From: Candidatus Thiovulum imperiosus
GTDB taxonomy: Bacteria; Campylobacterota; Campylobacteria; Campylobacterales; Thiovulaceae
Direction of reading: 5' to 3'
Assembly: GCA_024281175.1 (NCBI GenBank)
Contig: JAMJTW010000034.1
Coordinates: 33,120 to 97,119, forward strand
DNA: 64,000 nt
In this document: positions 61,560 through 64,000 of the stretch, one piece after another
Layout: each line of letters starts with the position of its first letter
Numbering within the stretch: the first letter of the stretch is position 1
Made by a program: the position numbers and the translations under genes
Notes under the pieces: generated by a model
What the model was told of the DNA's origin: nothing
The model's database searches: none
Seen by the model: the letters and a program-made list of their open reading frames with translations, nothing else

Positions 61560-63695
61560 CTAGAACTCTTCTATATCTTGATAGAAATCATTTTCATATT
61601 GTTTAACTTCACTAATAAAATAGGTATCTTTATATCGGAAAGAGTGAGACTCTTCACTTTGAATATCATAAAACCAGACATCTCCATCAAACTCTCCCAA
61701 GTTTTTTGTAAATCCCTCTTCAACACCTTTTAGTAGAGTCCTCGGTTTTTTGGCTGTAACTTCGAAAACTATTTTATCTGGATTGAAAGGTGACTGGTAA
61801 GTTTGAGCAACAACCATGTTTTCGAATTTTCCAACCTCATCAAAAGAGATTGTCTTATTTCTATCTTCATCAAAGATATTTTTAGTAAAGCCACTATCGC
61901 TTATATGAACAGGAGCTTCTGCATAAAGTGGTTTATAAGCCTCTATCTGTTTTCCAACAACAATGATATTTTTCTCAAGAACCTTATTCATATCATAAGT
62001 TGTAGTAAGATTTAGTCCCAAGCTTTTCATTCTCTTTCCAAGTTGAAAAGCAATTCCCATTGCTGAAGCAATTGTCTCAGCGTTGAAATCTGTAATTACA
62101 ATACCTGTATCTTGTAAATCTGGATAGATTGAGAATGGAAAGTTATAATCATCAAGATATTTTAGGTTTGGGTACTCAATCTCATTACTACCTGTTGGTA
62201 ATACCACATATGAGTCATCTTGTATCGCCATTCTAATATTTACAGTACCACAAATCTTTTCAGAAACTGGATATAGAACACTCTCTATATTTAAAACATT
62301 TTCACCCTTTTCAAGAAGATATGGAGAAAGCTCTTTTGAGAGAGTATCCATTCCATAATCTGTACTATTTTCATAATTTGGATTTGGAACACCTCTTATC
62401 TGTCCATTGAAAATAGAGTTTGTGTAGATATTAAAAGTTGGGACAAGTTTTGATGGATTTGCATTTGTGTAATTCATAACAACTTTAAAAGGGTCATCAC
62501 TATCAAATCTATTCTTAGGATAGGTTTTAAACTTTAATTCTATTGTGTAGATAAATGCTCCAGGAAAGTTTTGAGTAACATACCCCATATCTTTAAACTC
62601 TATTCTCTCTCCATTTAGAAAGAAGTTTTCAAGAGAGTAGGGAAGACTTTTGTCTGGCAATTCAACTTCTCCAACAACAATACTTTGACTCTCAATATAT
62701 CTTATATCACTGTTCGTAAGTCGGTAAAGAGAATTCTTTATATTACCAGTAATTACTAAAATCCCTTTGCTACCATTTTTAGGATTTTGAATTATATTTA
62801 TATCTCCATCTAACTTATTTTCAACACGATACTCTTTTAAAATTTCTCGAGCTTTCTCTTTTGACATAACAAGAACATTATTTCTCTTATCTACAATTTT
62901 TGTTGAAACAGAGAATTTGACATCTTGAAACTGCATTATATTTCCGATAATATTTGCTAAAAGACCGTAATTGTTAAAATCCTCTTCAGTTGGAAAGGCT
63001 GGAAATACAAAATTTACTCTATCAACAATTAGATTTTTGTTGTCAAACATAAATTTGTAGATAGAACTTATCTTCTCTTCAAAAGGTTTTAAAGTAAAGT
63101 CATACTCAATATAGCTATCATGAGTATTTATTTGAGTCCAAATATCTGGAACAGACTCCTGTGAAGTTCCAGAGGAAAATTCTCCAACTGTTACACACTG
63201 CATAAATTTCTTTCCAGTCTGATCCATTTTCATCTTTTTTGGAGGAGCTTTACTACCAGCACCTTTAAATTCAGATTTTGGAACTTGATAGATACTCAAA
63301 TCTAAATTGTTATATCCCTCTCTTAAAAAAGAGATTGGAACCTCAGTTGTAACTGATGAGGTTTTCCCTCCATACAGCTTATCCTGTTTCACAAACTTAT
63401 TATTTGCAACGACTGAAAAGAGAGAGGCTTTATCATTTATAGCAATTCCTGATAGATATTTAACATGAACTCTCATGTCTGTAACCTTAAATCTATCAGG
63501 AATGGCTACTGTATTTAGAAATTTTGAGTCTTCAGCAACAAAAACAGAAGCTCTGTTATAAGGATTTTCTCTATTTAAATAACTTCTTATTCTAAACTTC
63601 TCTTTGCCAACTTTAGAAACAACAACTCTTTTTGGGATTTTCTCTTTCGCTTCTACAAAAGATACAAGCAGAAATATTGCTAACAATAATTTCAA
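61560..63695 (-). CDS. Cellulose synthase regulatory subunit BcsB-like protein
   Basis: 711-residue periplasmic protein with a signal peptide (MKLLLAIFLLVSFVEA). Beta-rich domains with BcsB features: REGYNNLDLSIYQVP, GENVLNIESVLYPVSEKICG (BcsB-type FNSGxNxL...C), then FPFSIYPDLQDTGIVITDFN followed by ETIASAMGIAFQLGKRMKSL, the flavodoxin-like-domain motif of BcsB. It has no obvious C-terminal transmembrane helix in its last residues, unlike BcsB, which is membrane anchored. It may instead serve another exopolysaccharide synthase. No bcsA lies within the window; it could follow beyond the left or right edge. Confidence 0.7.
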   Translation of the reverse strand: MKLLLAIFLLVSFVEAKEKIPKRVVVSKVGKEKFRIRSYLNRENPYNRASVFVAEDSKFLNTVAIPDRFKVTDMRVHVKYLSGIAINDKASLFSVVANNKFVKQDKLYGGKTSSVTTEVPISFLREGYNNLDLSIYQVPKSEFKGAGSKAPPKKMKMDQTGKKFMQCVTVGEFSSGTSQESVPDIWTQINTHDSYIEYDFTLKPFEEKISSIYKFMFDNKNLIVDRVNFVFPAFPTEEDFNNYGLLANIIGNIMQFQDVKFSVSTKIVDKRNNVLVMSKEKAREILKEYRVENKLDGDINIIQNPKNGSKGILVITGNIKNSLYRLTNSDIRYIESQSIVVGEVELPDKSLPYSLENFFLNGERIEFKDMGYVTQNFPGAFIYTIELKFKTYPKNRFDSDDPFKVVMNYTNANPSKLVPTFNIYTNSIFNGQIRGVPNPNYENSTDYGMDTLSKELSPYLLEKGENVLNIESVLYPVSEKICGTVNIRMAIQDDSYVVLPTGSNEIEYPNLKYLDDYNFPFSIYPDLQDTGIVITDFNAETIASAMGIAFQLGKRMKSLGLNLTTTYDMNKVLEKNIIVVGKQIEAYKPLYAEAPVHISDSGFTKNIFDEDRNKTISFDEVGKFENMVVAQTYQSPFNPDKIVFEVTAKKPRTLLKGVEEGFTKNLGEFDGDVWFYDIQSEESHSFRYKDTYFISEVKQYENDFYQDIEEF

Positions 63696-63761
63696 TTACA
63701 ACTCCTAATTTAATTATGCTAATGACGAAAATTATAACAATTTTTCAAAAACAACCTATAT

Positions 63762-64000
63762 GTCATTTCGAACCCTTTCGGGTGAGAAATCTTTTATTTA
63801 GTAAAACGATAAATTTCCAAGATTTCTCAATCGCTACGCTCATATCGAAATGACAATAAAGATGCAAAACTCGTCATTTCGAACCCTTTTGGGTGAGAAA
63901 TCTTTTATTTAGTAAACTATAAGTTTCCAAGATTTCTCAATCACTACGCTCATATCGAAATGACAATAAAGATGCAAAACTCGTCATTTCGAACCCTTTT
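63762..64000. repeat. Repeat family B tandem array (about 110-bp period, runs off the window)
   Basis: Three units start at 63762, 63873 and 63983; the third is cut by the window edge. Each unit begins GTCATTTCGAACCCTTT, carries a small CCC..GGG hairpin, GAGAAATCTT, a 25-30 base centre and AAGATTTCTCAATC, and ends TATCGAAATGAC. It is thus one large interrupted palindrome of about 92 bases. A constant 18-base spacer (AATAAAGATGCAAAACTC) separates units. Bases 63696-63761 contain only the BcsB-like upstream region. Confidence 0.95.

Larger units (their letters stand above)
9..63362. repeat. Dispersed octamer GATGAGGT (47 copies counted)
   Basis: Top strand starts: 602, 2294, 9656, 11609, 14537, 19074, 20315, 21799, 27071, 29759, 32491, 34840, 36899, 38979, 40532, 41456, 45479, 50969, 53689, 56424, 63355. 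Bottom strand (as ACCTCATC): 9, 5248, 8945, 11097, 12558, 13146, 14691, 17155, 20676, 21484, 23540, 24964, 26308, 28378, 30434, 32506, 35695, 35955, 37541, 40209, 45937, 47941, 50797, 52371, 58970, 61834. The preceding base is mostly T or C, the following base mostly T or A. Counted by eye; a few may be missed. Confidence 0.9.

Noticed and set aside
61549..61562. TGGCAC followed by TTGCT, like a sigma-54 promoter
   Set aside because: The spacing between the two elements is two bases instead of about five, and it lies at the 3' end of a minus-strand gene, so it is a chance match.
61431..64000. CRISPR array
   Set aside because: The repeated unit is a long palindrome of about 92 bases, and the spacer between units is identical, not unique. 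No cas genes are present.
1..64000. tRNA or rRNA genes
   Set aside because: Intergenic gaps are short, and none showed a cloverleaf or conserved T-loop sequence on reading; a covariance search would be needed to exclude them fully.

Overview
The window is an AT-rich, gene-dense bacterial chromosome segment, most likely from the Campylobacterota (Epsilonproteobacteria). The gene set points there: a DUF2393-like protein, a short GNAT acetylglutamate-synthase-like protein, CcoS, HldE, MtaB, a dksA - membrane protein - dus - flagellin block and a STAS-CheX fusion. A marine or sulfidic relative (Sulfurimonas- or Thiovulum-like) is possible, but nothing in the sequence fixes the genus. No rRNA or tRNA gene was seen.

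Layout: (1) 0-2.1 kb, 3' part of dnaB with an intein; (2) 2.1-3.5 kb, a flavin disulfide reductase; (3) 3.5-6.7 kb, a phage-like remnant (HExxH protein, Bro-N antirepressor, small HTH protein, decayed ORFs); (4) 6.9-18.3 kb, housekeeping genes on the minus strand (hemB, lysC plus a stand-alone ACT protein, rppH, argB, gltD, an LptF/G permease, mtaB, flgH, hisIE, truB); (5) 18.4-23 kb, a plus-strand operon (TPR envelope protein, ankyrin protein, nadD, engB, GNAT, TonB/TolA-like protein); (6) 23-30.3 kb, a LolA-like protein, hemC, modC and gyrA with a second intein; (7) 30.3-39.9 kb, an accessory island; (8) 40-45.7 kb, ccoS, hldE, an ImmA/IrrE peptidase with a class III cyclase-like protein, tmk and unknown genes; (9) 45.7-64 kb, a pseudopilin, a large sensor kinase, lysA, dksA, dus, flagellin, an MTHFS-like gene, mlaE, STAS-CheX, ung, a BrkB-like protein, murJ and a BcsB-like protein, ending in a tandem palindromic repeat array.

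The best candidate for an undescribed system is the island at 30.3-38.7 kb. Eight overlapping minus-strand genes encode only exported or membrane proteins, including a diverged ExbB/TolQ-like and ExbD/TolR-like proton-channel pair and an SH3 protein. Upstream of them lie a DUF4384 protein and a caspase-family peptidase with an intact His/Cys dyad, and a divergent pair of unknown genes.

The strongest signal not tied to any gene is an octamer, GATGAGGT, counted by hand 47 times on both strands, roughly once per 1.4 kb. Base composition predicts about one or two. It looks like a DNA-uptake-type or other genome-wide recognition word. Two families of intergenic palindromic repeats are also present.
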